Of a stretch of 48,895 nucleotides of DNA, positions 22,264 through 31,518 are shown piece by piece. The notes beneath the pieces were generated by a model. It did not search any database. It was not told the DNA's origin and was given only the letters and a program-made list of their open reading frames with translations. The first letter of the stretch is position 1; each line of letters opens with the position of its first letter. This DNA comes from Streptomyces sp. NWU339. GTDB lineage: Bacteria > Actinomycetota > Actinomycetes > Streptomycetales > Streptomycetaceae. The stretch is taken from positions 1-48,895 of the forward strand of contig NZ_QFRK01000005.1 of NCBI RefSeq assembly GCF_003143855.1, in the 5' to 3' direction. A program made the position numbers and the translations under genes.

Positions 22264-25200
22264 ATGGTGGGCCACAGGCCGAGTGACTGGCATGTCCTGG
22301 ACCTGGACAAGGACCCCACCCCCGGCGACCCGGACCGGGTGCGCACCCTCGCCAAGTTCCTGCACGACTTCGCCGACGACGTCTCCGAAGCACTGCGCCT
22401 GGTCAAGGGCATGGCCGGCGAAGGGACGCTGGCGGAGTGGGCGGGCAAGTCGGCCACCGTGTTCAAGGAGGAGTTCTCCGGCGTCCCGAAGAACCTGCGG
22501 AAGCTGGAGAAGTCCTACGGCATGTGCGGCGACGCACTCGCCGCCTACTGGCCGAAGCTGGAGCGGGCCCAGGCGCTGGCGGACAAGGCCCTGGCCAAGG
22601 CCCGCGAGGCCCGCGCGGACCTGTCCTCGGCCCAGTCCCGGCTGTCCTCGGCGGAGTCCTGGGTGGGCCGGGCCACCAGGGAGGCCGACAAGTACCAGGA
22701 CGACCCCACCGGCTCGAAGTCGGACGCGGACCAGCCGGACGAGGCCAAGGTACGGGCCGCGACCCGGGACGTGCAGAACGCCAAGTCCGCCCGGACCTCG
22801 GCCCGCGCGGACGTCTCGGACGCCCAGGACGCGCTGGCCGCGGCAAAGAAAATGGCCGAGGACGCACGCAGGATGCGCGAGGAGGCCGCCCGCGACGCCA
22901 AGAACAAGATCGACGAAGCCTCCGACGCCGGCATCCAGAACCGGTCCGTGTGGGAAGAGATCGGCGACTGGTTCACCGACAACTGGGACACCATCGTCGC
23001 CGTCTGCAAGGTCGTCGTCGCGGTCGTCGGCATCGTCGCCCTGATCATCGGCGGCCCCATCCTCGGCGCCATCGTCCTGATCGCCGCCCTGGTCGTGCTC
23101 GCGGACACGCTCCACAAATATTCCAAGGGCCAGGCGTCCCTGTGGGACGTGGGCCTGGCGGCGCTGGACTGCATCCCCGGTATGAAGGGCCTGACCACCC
23201 TCGGCGGTCTCGCCAAGGGCCTCAAGGCGTTGGGCAAGACCGGGCTGAAGGGCATGGCACTCGGCGTCAAGGGGCTCGGCAAGAGCACCCGTGCCCTTGG
23301 CCGACAGATGAAGAAACTCGTCACCTGCGGTGACCCCGTCGACATGGCCACCGGTCAGATGGTCATGGAAGAGGTCGACGTCTTCCTCGACGGTGTTCTG
23401 CCTCTCCTCCTGGAACGCTGCCACCGCACCGGCGTGCGGGGCGGCAGACTTCTCGGACCTAGCTGGATCACCACACTCGACCAGCGGCTCCTGCTCGATG
23501 CCGGCGGCGTGCGGTTCATTGCTGCGGACGGCATGATTCTTCACTACCCGGTTCCCGATCCGGAGGTCACCGTCCTTCCCGTTGAGGGACCCCACTGGCC
23601 GCTGAGCTGGGACGGCATGCCGGGCGGCGCCTTCACTCTGCGTCAGCCGGAGACCGGTCGTACCCTCATCTTCCGGCCGCTTCCCGCCGGTGCGCAGGCG
23701 GAATTGCCGCTGTCCGTGATCAGCGATCGCAACAGCAACACGATCACACTCGCGTACGAGAACGGGCTGCCCGTCGAAGTAGCTCACCACGGTGGTTATC
23801 GCATCGCGGTGAGGTGCCAGGAGGGTAGGATCACGGAACTCGTCCTGGCCAGCCACCCTGAGCGGCCGACCCTGGTCCGGTACGGTTACGACGCCCATGG
23901 GAACCTCACCGAGATCTACAACTCCTCCGACGTGCCCCTGAAGCTTTCGTACGACGCCGAACATCGCATCACCGGCTGGGAGGACCGCAACGGGGCCTGG
24001 TACCGCTATGCGTACGACGGTGCCGGACGGTGCGTCGCCGCACGTGGTGTCGAGGGCATCCTCGACTACGCCTTCGAGTACGACGATCAGTCGCATCTGA
24101 CGCTCGCTGTCGACTCGTTGGGGAACACCGTCCGGTACCAGTTCAACGACGCCTACCAACTGGTCGCGGAGACGAACCAACTCGGCCACACGGTCCACCA
24201 CGAGTGGAACCGTCGCGATCAGCTTCTGTCCCGCACGGACGCTTTGGGGCGGACCCTGCGCATGGAGTGGGACGAGGCCGGACGTCTCACCGCGGTTCGG
24301 TTGCCGGACGGAGCTCGCTCGACCGCCCGGTACAGCGAACTCGGTCTACCGGTGGAGCTGACAGACTACGACGGCACCGTCCGGCGTCAGGAATGGGATG
24401 AGCGGGGCAACTGCACGGCGTTGACGGAGCCCGGCGGGCGGGTCACCCGGTTCACCCGTGACAGGACGGGAGCCATCGCCTCGGTAACCGACGCGCTGGG
24501 CGGGGTGACCCGGTTCGAGAACAACGCCGCAGGGCAGCCGGTCCGCGTGACCGATCCGCTCGGCGCGCGGACCGGCCTGGCGTATGACGCCTTCGGCCGC
24601 ACCACAGAGATCGTCGACCCGCTGGGCGGGACCACCCGGCAGTCCTGGACTGTCGAGGGGTTCCTCCTCTCCAGGACCGGTCCGGACGGCGCCACCGAGG
24701 CCTGGACGTACGACGGTGAGGGCAACCGACTCACTCACACCGATGCTGCGGAACGCATCACACGCTTCGAGTACGGCGGATTCGACCTGCTGACTGCCCG
24801 CACGAGGCCGGACGGCGCGCGGTACACCTTCCGTTACGACACCGAGCTGCGTCTCGTCCAGGTCACCAACCCGCATGGACTGACCTGGGACTACGCCTTC
24901 GACGCGGCTGGCAACCTCGTCTCGGAGTCCGACTTCGAGGGACGCACCGTCACTTATCGGCACGACGCGGCGGGCCAGCTCCTGGAACGCACCAATGCTC
25001 TGGGCCAGAGCATCCAGTTCTCCTATGACCTGGCCGGCAACCAGATCAAGAAGTCCGTGGACGGGCGGACGACTGTGTACACACATGACGAAGCCGGTCG
25101 CCTGGTTCGGGCGACGGACCCCGACGCCGTCCTCGCGCTCCGCTACGACGTCTCGGGCAACATCGTTGGTGAGGCCGTGGACGGAAGGGAACTCTCCACG

Positions 25201-26808
25201 GAGTACGACGCGCTGGATCGTCCCGTGCGGCGGGTGACACCGGCAGGGGCGGTGACGGCGTATTCCTATGACGCCACCGGAAACCGCATCGTCCTCACCG
25301 CCTCAGGACGTGTCCTGACCTCCTCGTACGACGCGACAGGACGTGAACTCACCCGCAGGTTCGGCGAGGGCATCGAGCTGGCCTTCGGCTGGGACACGGT
25401 CGATCGCCTCATGGAGCAGTCCCTGTCCACCCAGGGAGCCACCCACCCGCAGCTCCGTCGCTCCTACGCCTTCGCCGTTGATGGCAACCTGACGGCTCAG
25501 GACGACCAGGCTCTCGGCCGACGCTCTTTCGAGCTCGATGTGGTCGGTCGGGTCACCGGTGTCCGTGCCTCGGACTGGTCCGAGGCCTACGCGTACGACG
25601 CCACTGGCACTCTCACCCGGGCCACCTGGCCGGACTCGTATTCTGTGCCCGATGCCCGGGGCGACCGGGTCAGCTCCAGCGGTCGCATCACCCGCGCCGG
25701 GTCCCTCCACTACGAGTACGACGCGGCGGGCCGGGTGATCCAACGGCGCAGGAAACGGTTGTCGCGCAAGCCGGACATCTGGCGGTACACCTGGGACGCG
25801 GACGACCGGCTCATCGCTTGTACCACACCGGACGGCACACGCTGGGCCTATCTCCACGACGCACTCGGCCGTCGCGTCGCCAAGCGGCGGATGGCGGCGG
25901 ACGGCGAGACCGTGGTGGAAGAGACCCGCTTCGTGTGGGACGGGCCCCACCTGATCGAACAGACCACGTACGCGTCGAGGGACGCGACGGTCGACGAGGT
26001 CACGCTCACGTGGGAGCGGGACGACACGGTTCCGCTGGCCCAGACGGAACGCCGTACACGTACCGGTCTTCCCCCGGGCGAAGTCGACCAGCGCTTCTTC
26101 GCGATCGTCACCGACCTGGTCGGTACCCCCACCGAACTCGTGGCTGAGACCGGAGAGATCGCTTGGCGCGCGGAGACCACCCTCTGGGGGCTCACTCGAA
26201 GCGACTCGCGTGCCGAAGTGGCCGTCCCGCTGCGGTTCCCGGGCCAGTACGAGGATCCGGAGACGGGCCTCCACTACAACTACTTCCGGCACTACGACCC
26301 GGCCACCGCGATGTACGTCAGCCTCGACCCACTGGGCATGGAGGCCGGCCCCAACCCTCGGGCTTATGTGACGAATCCACTCCTGTGGAGGGACTACCTG
26401 GGACTGAAGCAGTGTTCCCAGATCCTCAAGGAGAACATGAGCAAAGAGGGGCGTATCGTCAATCCGGGCCAGGCGGCGGCGCACATCGTCCCTTCCGGGT
26501 TCAGGCGCTCGGGCGGCCCTCGCATGCGGGCACTGCTGGCACAGTACAAGGTCGACATCAACGACGCGGCGAACGGTATTCCGCTCGGTCACCCGAGACC
26601 CCACAACTTCACGCACACCGACCGGTTCCTGGGGCGTCTCGACGCTCACCTGCACAACGTGGTCGCGGACCGGGTGGCCCGCGGTTACGGCGACCGCGCC
26701 ATCCGCACGGTGCTCCGTCGCGAGCTGCGCAGCATCGGACGGCAGATCGAGACCGAGCTGGCCGGTGTCACCCACCAGGTGCCGAGCACCGCATACTGGA
26801 CGGCGTAA
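22264..26808 (+). CDS. Rhs/YD-repeat polymorphic toxin with C-terminal AHH nuclease
   Basis: 1514 aa from ATG 22264. Residues 1-210: helical, coiled-coil ESX/WXG-like region (repeated Ala/Lys/Glu helices from RAQALADKALAKAREARADL). About 240-275: hydrophobic segment AVVGIVALIIGGPILGAIVL. At about 355 GDPVDMATGQMVMEEVDVFL opens the Rhs shell, followed by more than 20 YD repeats (for example YDATGNRIVLT) to about 1330. The cleavage/core end is QYEDPETGLHYNYFRHYDPA and DPLGMEAGPNP. The variable C-terminus from about 1370 carries an AHH-type HNH/EndoVII nuclease: AAHIVPSGFRRSGGPRM, IDVN-like INDAANGIPLG and HNFTHTDRFLGRL. It would be cleaved and delivered into competitors, probably by a type VII-like route. 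The immunity gene follows at 12 bp. Confidence 0.88.
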   Translation: MVGHRPSDWHVLDLDKDPTPGDPDRVRTLAKFLHDFADDVSEALRLVKGMAGEGTLAEWAGKSATVFKEEFSGVPKNLRKLEKSYGMCGDALAAYWPKLERAQALADKALAKAREARADLSSAQSRLSSAESWVGRATREADKYQDDPTGSKSDADQPDEAKVRAATRDVQNAKSARTSARADVSDAQDALAAAKKMAEDARRMREEAARDAKNKIDEASDAGIQNRSVWEEIGDWFTDNWDTIVAVCKVVVAVVGIVALIIGGPILGAIVLIAALVVLADTLHKYSKGQASLWDVGLAALDCIPGMKGLTTLGGLAKGLKALGKTGLKGMALGVKGLGKSTRALGRQMKKLVTCGDPVDMATGQMVMEEVDVFLDGVLPLLLERCHRTGVRGGRLLGPSWITTLDQRLLLDAGGVRFIAADGMILHYPVPDPEVTVLPVEGPHWPLSWDGMPGGAFTLRQPETGRTLIFRPLPAGAQAELPLSVISDRNSNTITLAYENGLPVEVAHHGGYRIAVRCQEGRITELVLASHPERPTLVRYGYDAHGNLTEIYNSSDVPLKLSYDAEHRITGWEDRNGAWYRYAYDGAGRCVAARGVEGILDYAFEYDDQSHLTLAVDSLGNTVRYQFNDAYQLVAETNQLGHTVHHEWNRRDQLLSRTDALGRTLRMEWDEAGRLTAVRLPDGARSTARYSELGLPVELTDYDGTVRRQEWDERGNCTALTEPGGRVTRFTRDRTGAIASVTDALGGVTRFENNAAGQPVRVTDPLGARTGLAYDAFGRTTEIVDPLGGTTRQSWTVEGFLLSRTGPDGATEAWTYDGEGNRLTHTDAAERITRFEYGGFDLLTARTRPDGARYTFRYDTELRLVQVTNPHGLTWDYAFDAAGNLVSESDFEGRTVTYRHDAAGQLLERTNALGQSIQFSYDLAGNQIKKSVDGRTTVYTHDEAGRLVRATDPDAVLALRYDVSGNIVGEAVDGRELSTEYDALDRPVRRVTPAGAVTAYSYDATGNRIVLTASGRVLTSSYDATGRELTRRFGEGIELAFGWDTVDRLMEQSLSTQGATHPQLRRSYAFAVDGNLTAQDDQALGRRSFELDVVGRVTGVRASDWSEAYAYDATGTLTRATWPDSYSVPDARGDRVSSSGRITRAGSLHYEYDAAGRVIQRRRKRLSRKPDIWRYTWDADDRLIACTTPDGTRWAYLHDALGRRVAKRRMAADGETVVEETRFVWDGPHLIEQTTYASRDATVDEVTLTWERDDTVPLAQTERRTRTGLPPGEVDQRFFAIVTDLVGTPTELVAETGEIAWRAETTLWGLTRSDSRAEVAVPLRFPGQYEDPETGLHYNYFRHYDPATAMYVSLDPLGMEAGPNPRAYVTNPLLWRDYLGLKQCSQILKENMSKEGRIVNPGQAAAHIVPSGFRRSGGPRMRALLAQYKVDINDAANGIPLGHPRPHNFTHTDRFLGRLDAHLHNVVADRVARGYGDRAIRTVLRRELRSIGRQIETELAGVTHQVPSTAYWTA

Positions 26809-26819
26809 GGATGGTTACC

Positions 26820-27407
26820 ATGACTTCTTCCACTCCACTGGCTGCTTACCGCATCACACCGGGCGAGGGAAACCTCCGGACGCTTCGTCTGGACGACTCG
26901 CTGATCGATCTCAAACGCTGGCAGTTCCAGGGAGAGCGGGCCGAGCGGCCCACCGCTTTCGGTGCGAAGTGGACCGGTGATCCCAAAGGACGTGAGGCGG
27001 AGTTCGCCTCCGACTATCCGGGGGCACCGATGTTCAGCCGTCGTCTCGCCGATCGGCTCGGTGACCAGCTGGAGAAGGCAGGACGTCTGGTGCCGGTCCG
27101 GATCGCCGGGACAGTGGCGGACGACTACGTCCTCTACGTCGTGGAATCCCTGATCGACTGCCTGGACACACGTCGGTCGTCGCAGCCTAAGAAGGCCACC
27201 GGGGAGATGAAGAAGATGGCCTTCCGTCCTGAGGCGTATCCGGTCGACCTGCCGGCGTTCCGGGTGCCGGAGTTTCCCGTCGCCGTCTGCTGGAACGGCT
27301 GGATGTTGGACCTCCTGAAGGACATCCTCGGCGATGACGTCGCCGGCCGCCTCCTGTGGTCCCCGGATCCGGCGGTCACGCCTCATCCCGATCCGTGGGG
27401 CATCTGA
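26820..27407 (+). CDS. Imm11-like immunity protein for the Rhs-AHH toxin
   Basis: 195 aa. ATG 26820 is preferred because AAGG lies 9 bp upstream; ATG 26811 would leave no room. The sequence matches the Imm11 (DUF1629) layout by eye: FSRRLADRLGDQLEKAGRLV, VRIAGTVADDYVLYVVESLI, CLDTRRS, AFRVPEFPVAVCWNGWM and a final LLWSPDP. Imm11-type genes are typically found directly after polymorphic toxins. It starts 12 bp after the toxin stop, so self-protection against the AHH domain is the likely role. The match is from memory and not exact. Confidence 0.7.
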   Translation: MTSSTPLAAYRITPGEGNLRTLRLDDSLIDLKRWQFQGERAERPTAFGAKWTGDPKGREAEFASDYPGAPMFSRRLADRLGDQLEKAGRLVPVRIAGTVADDYVLYVVESLIDCLDTRRSSQPKKATGEMKKMAFRPEAYPVDLPAFRVPEFPVAVCWNGWMLDLLKDILGDDVAGRLLWSPDPAVTPHPDPWGI

Positions 27408-27734
27408 GGGGGCCTGCGGATCGAGCGGGCATCGGGGCAGCGCAGCACCACCTCCTCATACCTGCACCGGATCGTTCCACCATGAGCCCTGGCACGGCTC
27501 GCCCGGAGCACTGGACAGCGGGGGTCCTCAGGTCGTGACGGTTTCTTTCCCGATGCCGCCAGGCCCTGGAGTCCTTCGGGGTGAGGGTCTGCGAGCGCAG
27601 TCTCGCCCGAGGGCTGACCCGCATTTGTCGGTGTCCCCGTCTCAGCGAAGTTCAGCCGATGCCATTGGGGCGAGCAAGTGCTGAGCGGCGAAATGAGGTC
27701 GACGGTGGTCACTGCGGTACCCGATCATGCGTTC
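27408..27734. other. Intergenic region, no confident gene
   Basis: About 327 bp. Short frames on both strands lack motifs. It is of mixed composition with lower coding character than its neighbours, and may be the residue of a displaced toxin cassette. Confidence 0.4.
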
Positions 27735-28241
27735 ATGCCTTTGAGAGACACCCTTGCCCGAGTCGATGCAGACCTGGCCGCCGGCCGGGTCCCCGTCGCG
27801 CGACAGCGCCTGCGCGGGCTGGTGTCGTCCTTTCCGAACGACCTGGTGCTTCGCCGGCGCCTGGCCGAGGTGTACCGCCTGTACGGAGAGCCTGCAGAAG
27901 CGGGCCGGTGGATGTACCTCGAACAGGACCGGGACACAGCTGAGACCTCCGCCTTCGAGGCGAGATACCACACAGCTCCGCAGCGCATGCGGGCACTTGC
28001 CTGGCAGGGCCCGGAGTCACTTGCCCGAACACCCTTCGCCAGAGAGCAACTTGCAGCAGTACGAGCAGACTGCTCCGATGCCTTGGGACGCCCCGTCGAC
28101 TGGGACACGGTGCCGTCCGGAGAGAAGGAAGGCAGCAGAGGAAGCGCCTTCGCCGGCTTCCTGGCAGGGGCCGGATGCCTGGTGGCGGTTCTTGCGTTCC
28201 TCGCGGTCTGGGTGAACGGCCTCGTTGCCCTCTTCGGCTGA
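27735..28241 (+). CDS. DUF6584-like protein with TPR helix and C-terminal membrane segment
   Basis: 168 aa from ATG 27735 (MPLRDTLARVDADLAAGRVP); upstream in-frame starts at 27678 or 27693 cannot be excluded, and no ribosome site decides. The N-terminal half is a helical repeat (ARQRLRGLVSSFPNDLVLRR, RLAEVYRLYGEPAEAGRWMY) as in DUF6584, a family I recall as common in Streptomyces. A single hydrophobic helix at the C-terminus (GAGCLVAVLAFLAVWVNGLV) would anchor it in the membrane. It follows the Rhs toxin and immunity genes, so an accessory immunity role is possible but unproven. Confidence 0.65.
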   Translation: MPLRDTLARVDADLAAGRVPVARQRLRGLVSSFPNDLVLRRRLAEVYRLYGEPAEAGRWMYLEQDRDTAETSAFEARYHTAPQRMRALAWQGPESLARTPFAREQLAAVRADCSDALGRPVDWDTVPSGEKEGSRGSAFAGFLAGAGCLVAVLAFLAVWVNGLVALFG

Positions 28242-28561
28242 CAGGAGGCGATCGACGGCAGGTTCCTCAAGCCGGGCGACGAGGCCCATCACGCCTACGT
28301 CGGGAGAAGCCCCGGGGCGTCGCATCGCACTCCGATCACCTGCTTCGACACCGGGACCGCCCACCCCGCGCTGCCGCACCGTCGAGTCCGGCAACCGACC
28401 GGCACGGGCCGCGTGTTGCCCGGCAGGACGACGCTCGCCGCGACCGCGTCCGACCCGCCACGCGCGGCCACGCGCACCGTCCACGGCACGCGTCCGTACG
28501 GTGACGCAACGTACGGGTCGCACCTCTGGAACGCCCCCCGCGCGCCCGTCATCGTGGCCTC

Positions 28562-28696
28562 ATGCGCGCAACCATGCTCCAGCTCCCCGCCGCCGTGCGG
28601 ACGTTCACGCAGCAGCTGTCGTCCACCCGCCGCGGGGCCCGCCTCGCCCGCCTGCTCGCCTACGAGCAGCTGCGCAGCCGACAGACGTCACCCGGC
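28562..28696 (+). pseudogene. 5' remnant of an ATP-binding (anti-sigma-like) regulator gene
   Basis: ATG 28562 opens MRATMLQLPAAVRTFTQQLS and STRRGARLARLLAYEQL, the N-terminus of a common Streptomyces HATPase_c/RsbW-like protein. After about 45 residues the sequence turns into unrelated Arg/Pro-rich text, and none of the ATP-binding N, G1 or G2 boxes follows. The gene is truncated. The region 28242-28561 before it shows only a possible fragment FLKPGDEAHHAYVGRS of unknown origin. Confidence 0.5.
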
Positions 28697-28734
28697 GCAT
28701 CAGCCGTTCCGGCGGTGCCCGCGAGAAGGCGGGT

Positions 28735-28795
28735 GACGCCACGGGACCCGCAGGGCGCCGAGCAGCATCGGGATCGAGTGATGGCAAGCCCCATC
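28735..28795 (-). pseudogene. Degenerate copy of the esterase 3' end
   Basis: The minus strand encodes HHSIPMLLGALRVPW, closely matching the intact esterase C-terminus HASLPILLGALRV at about 18850-18895; about 28 of 33 bases agree in the best-matching stretch. It shows that an esterase paralogue was once present here. Confidence 0.5.
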
Positions 28796-28817
28796 CGATG
28801 GCGGTGTCAAGCTCCGT

Positions 28818-28844
28818 GGGACCGGCCCAAAGAGGGCCGGTCCC
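28818..28844 (-). terminator. Terminator hairpin after the GH16 gene
   Basis: Perfect 11-bp arms (GGGACCGGCCC and complement) with loop AAAGA, 22 bp past the GH16 stop. Confidence 0.65.
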
Positions 28845-28866
28845 GTCCGGGCGGTCGTAGCACCGG

Positions 28867-30246
28867 CTAGCCCTTCTGCTCCACCCGTACCCAGTCCACC
28901 TCGGCCTGGATCCCGCCGGCCGCGACGCGGTCCACGCTCGACTGCGGGAGGCCCCAGTAGGGGGTCGTGACCTTGTTCCAGCCGGCCGGGTAGGCGCCGC
29001 CCAGGGCCAGGTTGAGGATCACGTACTGGTTGTGGTCGAAGACCCACTGTCCCCGCGTCGACTCCAGCTTGTTGCGGGTGGTCTCCTGGACCAGGCGGTC
29101 GTCGACGTGGAAGCGCATTCCGGTCGGGGTCCACTCGACCGCGTAGGTGTGCCACTGGTCGGCGCGGCCGCCGCCCGGGTAGGGCTGGCGTTCGCCGATG
29201 TTGCCGTCGGCCGAGTAGCCGGGGCCGTGCAGTCCCGTGCTGGTCCAGTCGCCGTAGCCGATGTTCTCCATGATGTCGGTCTCGCCGGAGGCGGGCCAGG
29301 AGACCGACGGGTCGTCGACGTTGCTGCCCAGGAGCCAGAACGCGGGCCAGAAGCCGTCCCCGACCGGGAGCTTCATGCGGGCGCTCACCCTGCCGTAGGT
29401 GAAGTCGAACTTGGTGTTGGTGTCGATGCGGCCGGACGTGAAGTCGTAGGTCCCGCCGCCTGCCCGGGTGCAGCCCTTGCAATGCCTGGCCTCCAGGACC
29501 AGGGTGCCGTTCTGCGTGCGGATGTTGTCCGTGGAATCGACGTACGCCTGCGCCTCGCCGTTGACGGAGCCCATCTCCGTACCGGTGCGGACCACGCGCC
29601 ACTTGGAGCGGTCCAGGGAGGGCGTGGTGAAGTCGTCGAAGAATGTGGTCCGGTACGTACCGGCCTGGTCGGCGGGGAGGGCCGGGTAGGCCGCCGCCGC
29701 GCTGCCGCCGGTACCCCATACCTGGAACTCGTAGAGGGAGTAGCCGAACTGGGCTGTCGCCGGAGCCGGGTTGTAGAAGGAGCGGCGTTCCTTGCCGAGC
29801 ATGCGGACGTAGCGACCGGTGGCGGGCTGGGCGAGTCTCACCGTGTCGTGCACGCCCTTCGCCTCCGCCGGTGACTTCACGTCGGCGCGGCGGGCCGCCA
29901 CCTCGGAAGCGGACGGACGGTGGACCGTGCGCCAGGTGCGGTTGTCGTCGGAGACCTGGAGTTCGTAGTCGACCGCGTACGCGGCCTCCCAGTAGAGGTC
30001 GATCGTGTCGATGGTCGAACGGGCTCCGAGGTCCACCGAGATCCAGCGGTCGGCGTTCCAGTCGCTGAACCAGCGGGTCTGGTCGGTCTTCAGGTCGGCG
30101 GGCCAACCGCCGTCGGTCACGAACGCCGGTGAGTTGCCCGCGTGTTGGTAGAGGTTCGTGTAGGCCGGGTGGTGGAGGGCCAGGTTGGTGCGGGTCGTGG
30201 AGGCCGGGGCCGGTTCGCCGCCGTAGACCTTGAAGGAGTAGAGGGA
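28867..30246 (-). pseudogene. GH16 endo-glucanase with F5/8-type (discoidin) module, 5' end removed by IS605
   Basis: The coding frame for about 459 residues survives. It starts at the tail of one discoidin domain (SLYSFKVYGGEP), then a Thr/Ala linker and a complete F5/8 type C module (NLALHHPAYTNLYQ, FVTDGGWPADLKTDQTRWF, ending YSLYEFQVWG). A GH16 domain follows with catalytic motif ETDIME (ExDxxE; nucleophile and acid/base Glu both present) and FHVDDRLVQET. GH16 enzymes of this kind hydrolyse beta-1,3-glucans or related polysaccharides outside the cell. The signal peptide and first module are missing because the right end of the IS200/IS605 element abuts codon SLYSF. The lost part is not found on the other side of the element, so the gene is probably silent. 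Confidence 0.85.
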
Positions 30247-30380
30247 TTGACATCCTCGCCCCCGTGAACGGGGGCGATTCCCGCCTACCGTGCCGTGGAA
30301 GGCTGCGGTGTCGGGTGGGTTCCCGCTTCGCTGCGCGGTGCCGGGACGAGTCCCGGTCTTACCTGCGCTCCACGGGCTGA
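30247..30380 (-). ncRNA. Predicted omega RNA (reRNA) region of TnpB
   Basis: In IS605 elements the guide scaffold RNA overlaps the 3' end of tnpB and runs to the right end, with the guide read from flanking DNA. The terminal hairpin at 30256-30277 fits the scaffold end. The guide would then be the GH16 sequence starting at about 30246 and reading downwards. The 5' limit is a guess. Confidence 0.45.
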
Positions 30381-31502
30381 CACGGCCAGTCCGGCCGCCT
30401 TGGCGATGTTGACCGCCGCGTTGATGTCCCGGTCCAGGACGGCCCCGCACGCCCCGCAGGTCCACACGCGGACGTGCAGAGGCTTGGGGCCGTCCTGGAC
30501 GCCGCACTGCGAGCACACCTGCGAGGTGGGCTCGAAGCGGCCGATCCGGACGAAGACGCGCCCGTACCGGGCTGCCTTGTACTCCAGCATGGCCACGAAT
30601 GCCGACCATCCGGCGTCGTGCACGGACTTGGCCAGGCGCGTGCGGGCGAGTCCCTTCACCGCCAGGTCCTCCACGGCGATCGCTTGGTTCTCGCGGATCA
30701 GCTGGGTGGAGAGCCGGTGGTGGAACTCGCGGCGTGCGTCCGCGACACGGGCGTGTGCCCGTGCGACGCGGAACCTGGCCTTGTCCCGGTTCTTGCCGCC
30801 CTTCTCCTTGCGGGAGAGGGCGCGCTGCGCCTTCTTCAGCCGTTTCTCGGCCCGGCGCAAGAAGCGCGGGCTGTCGATCTTCGTGCCGTCGGAGAGGACG
30901 GCGAAGTGCCCGAGGCCGAGGTCGATGCCCAGCTCGGGCGTCGTCTCCGGCAGCACCTCTTGCGGACCGGTCTCCACGACGAAAGACGCGAAGTACCGGC
31001 CCGCGCTGTCCTTCATTACTGTCACCGTGGACGGCGTCGACGGCAGCGTGCGGGACCACTTCACCTTGAGGTCGCCGATCTTCGGCAGGCGCAGCTTCCC
31101 ACCCGGGGTGATGGACCAGCGGGCGTTCGCGGTGAAGCGGACGGCTTGCCGGGTGTCCTTCCGCGACTTGTACCGGGGCGCACCCATACGCGGGCGCTTG
31201 CCCTTCAGGCCGTCGAAGAAGTTCTTGTACGCGGCATCCAGGTCCCTGAGAGACTGCTGGAGCACAACCGCCGACACCTCGCCAAGCCACGTCCGTTCTG
31301 GCGTCTGCTTCGCCTTGGTGATCAGCGTCCTGGACAGGTCTGCGGTCTTCGGGAACGGCAGCCCCTCAGTGCGGGCGGTCTCCCGAGCGCGAAGCGCGTC
31401 GTTGTAGACCACCCGTGCGCACCCGAACGCCCTCGCCAGTGCCGTGCGCTGACCGGCGCTCGGATACAGGCGGAAGCTGTACCGAAACTGCACGCGGGTC
31501 AT
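30285..31502 (-). CDS. tnpB: RNA-guided endonuclease TnpB (IS200/IS605 family)
   Basis: 405 aa from ATG 31502 (MTRVQFRYSFRLYPSAGQ). The OrfB N-terminal HTH-like region includes ARVVYNDALRARE. The RuvC-like nuclease triad is intact: D194 in GIDLGLGHF, E278 in AVEDLAVKGL, D359 in DRDINAAVNI. The zinc finger CSQCGVQ...CGACG lies between the last two. TnpB uses an omega RNA to cleave the empty donor site and so retain the element. All key residues and full length suggest it is active, although its tnpA partner is broken. Confidence 0.88.
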   Translation of the reverse strand: MTRVQFRYSFRLYPSAGQRTALARAFGCARVVYNDALRARETARTEGLPFPKTADLSRTLITKAKQTPERTWLGEVSAVVLQQSLRDLDAAYKNFFDGLKGKRPRMGAPRYKSRKDTRQAVRFTANARWSITPGGKLRLPKIGDLKVKWSRTLPSTPSTVTVMKDSAGRYFASFVVETGPQEVLPETTPELGIDLGLGHFAVLSDGTKIDSPRFLRRAEKRLKKAQRALSRKEKGGKNRDKARFRVARAHARVADARREFHHRLSTQLIRENQAIAVEDLAVKGLARTRLAKSVHDAGWSAFVAMLEYKAARYGRVFVRIGRFEPTSQVCSQCGVQDGPKPLHVRVWTCGACGAVLDRDINAAVNIAKAAGLAVSARGAQVRPGLVPAPRSEAGTHPTPQPSTAR

Positions 31503-31518
31503 GCTACGCAATTGGTTT

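Noticed and set aside
21604..24201. 865-codon minus-strand frame
   Set aside because: Mostly antisense to the Rhs gene. Only the short NIPSNAP-like part at 21866-22060 is meaningful.
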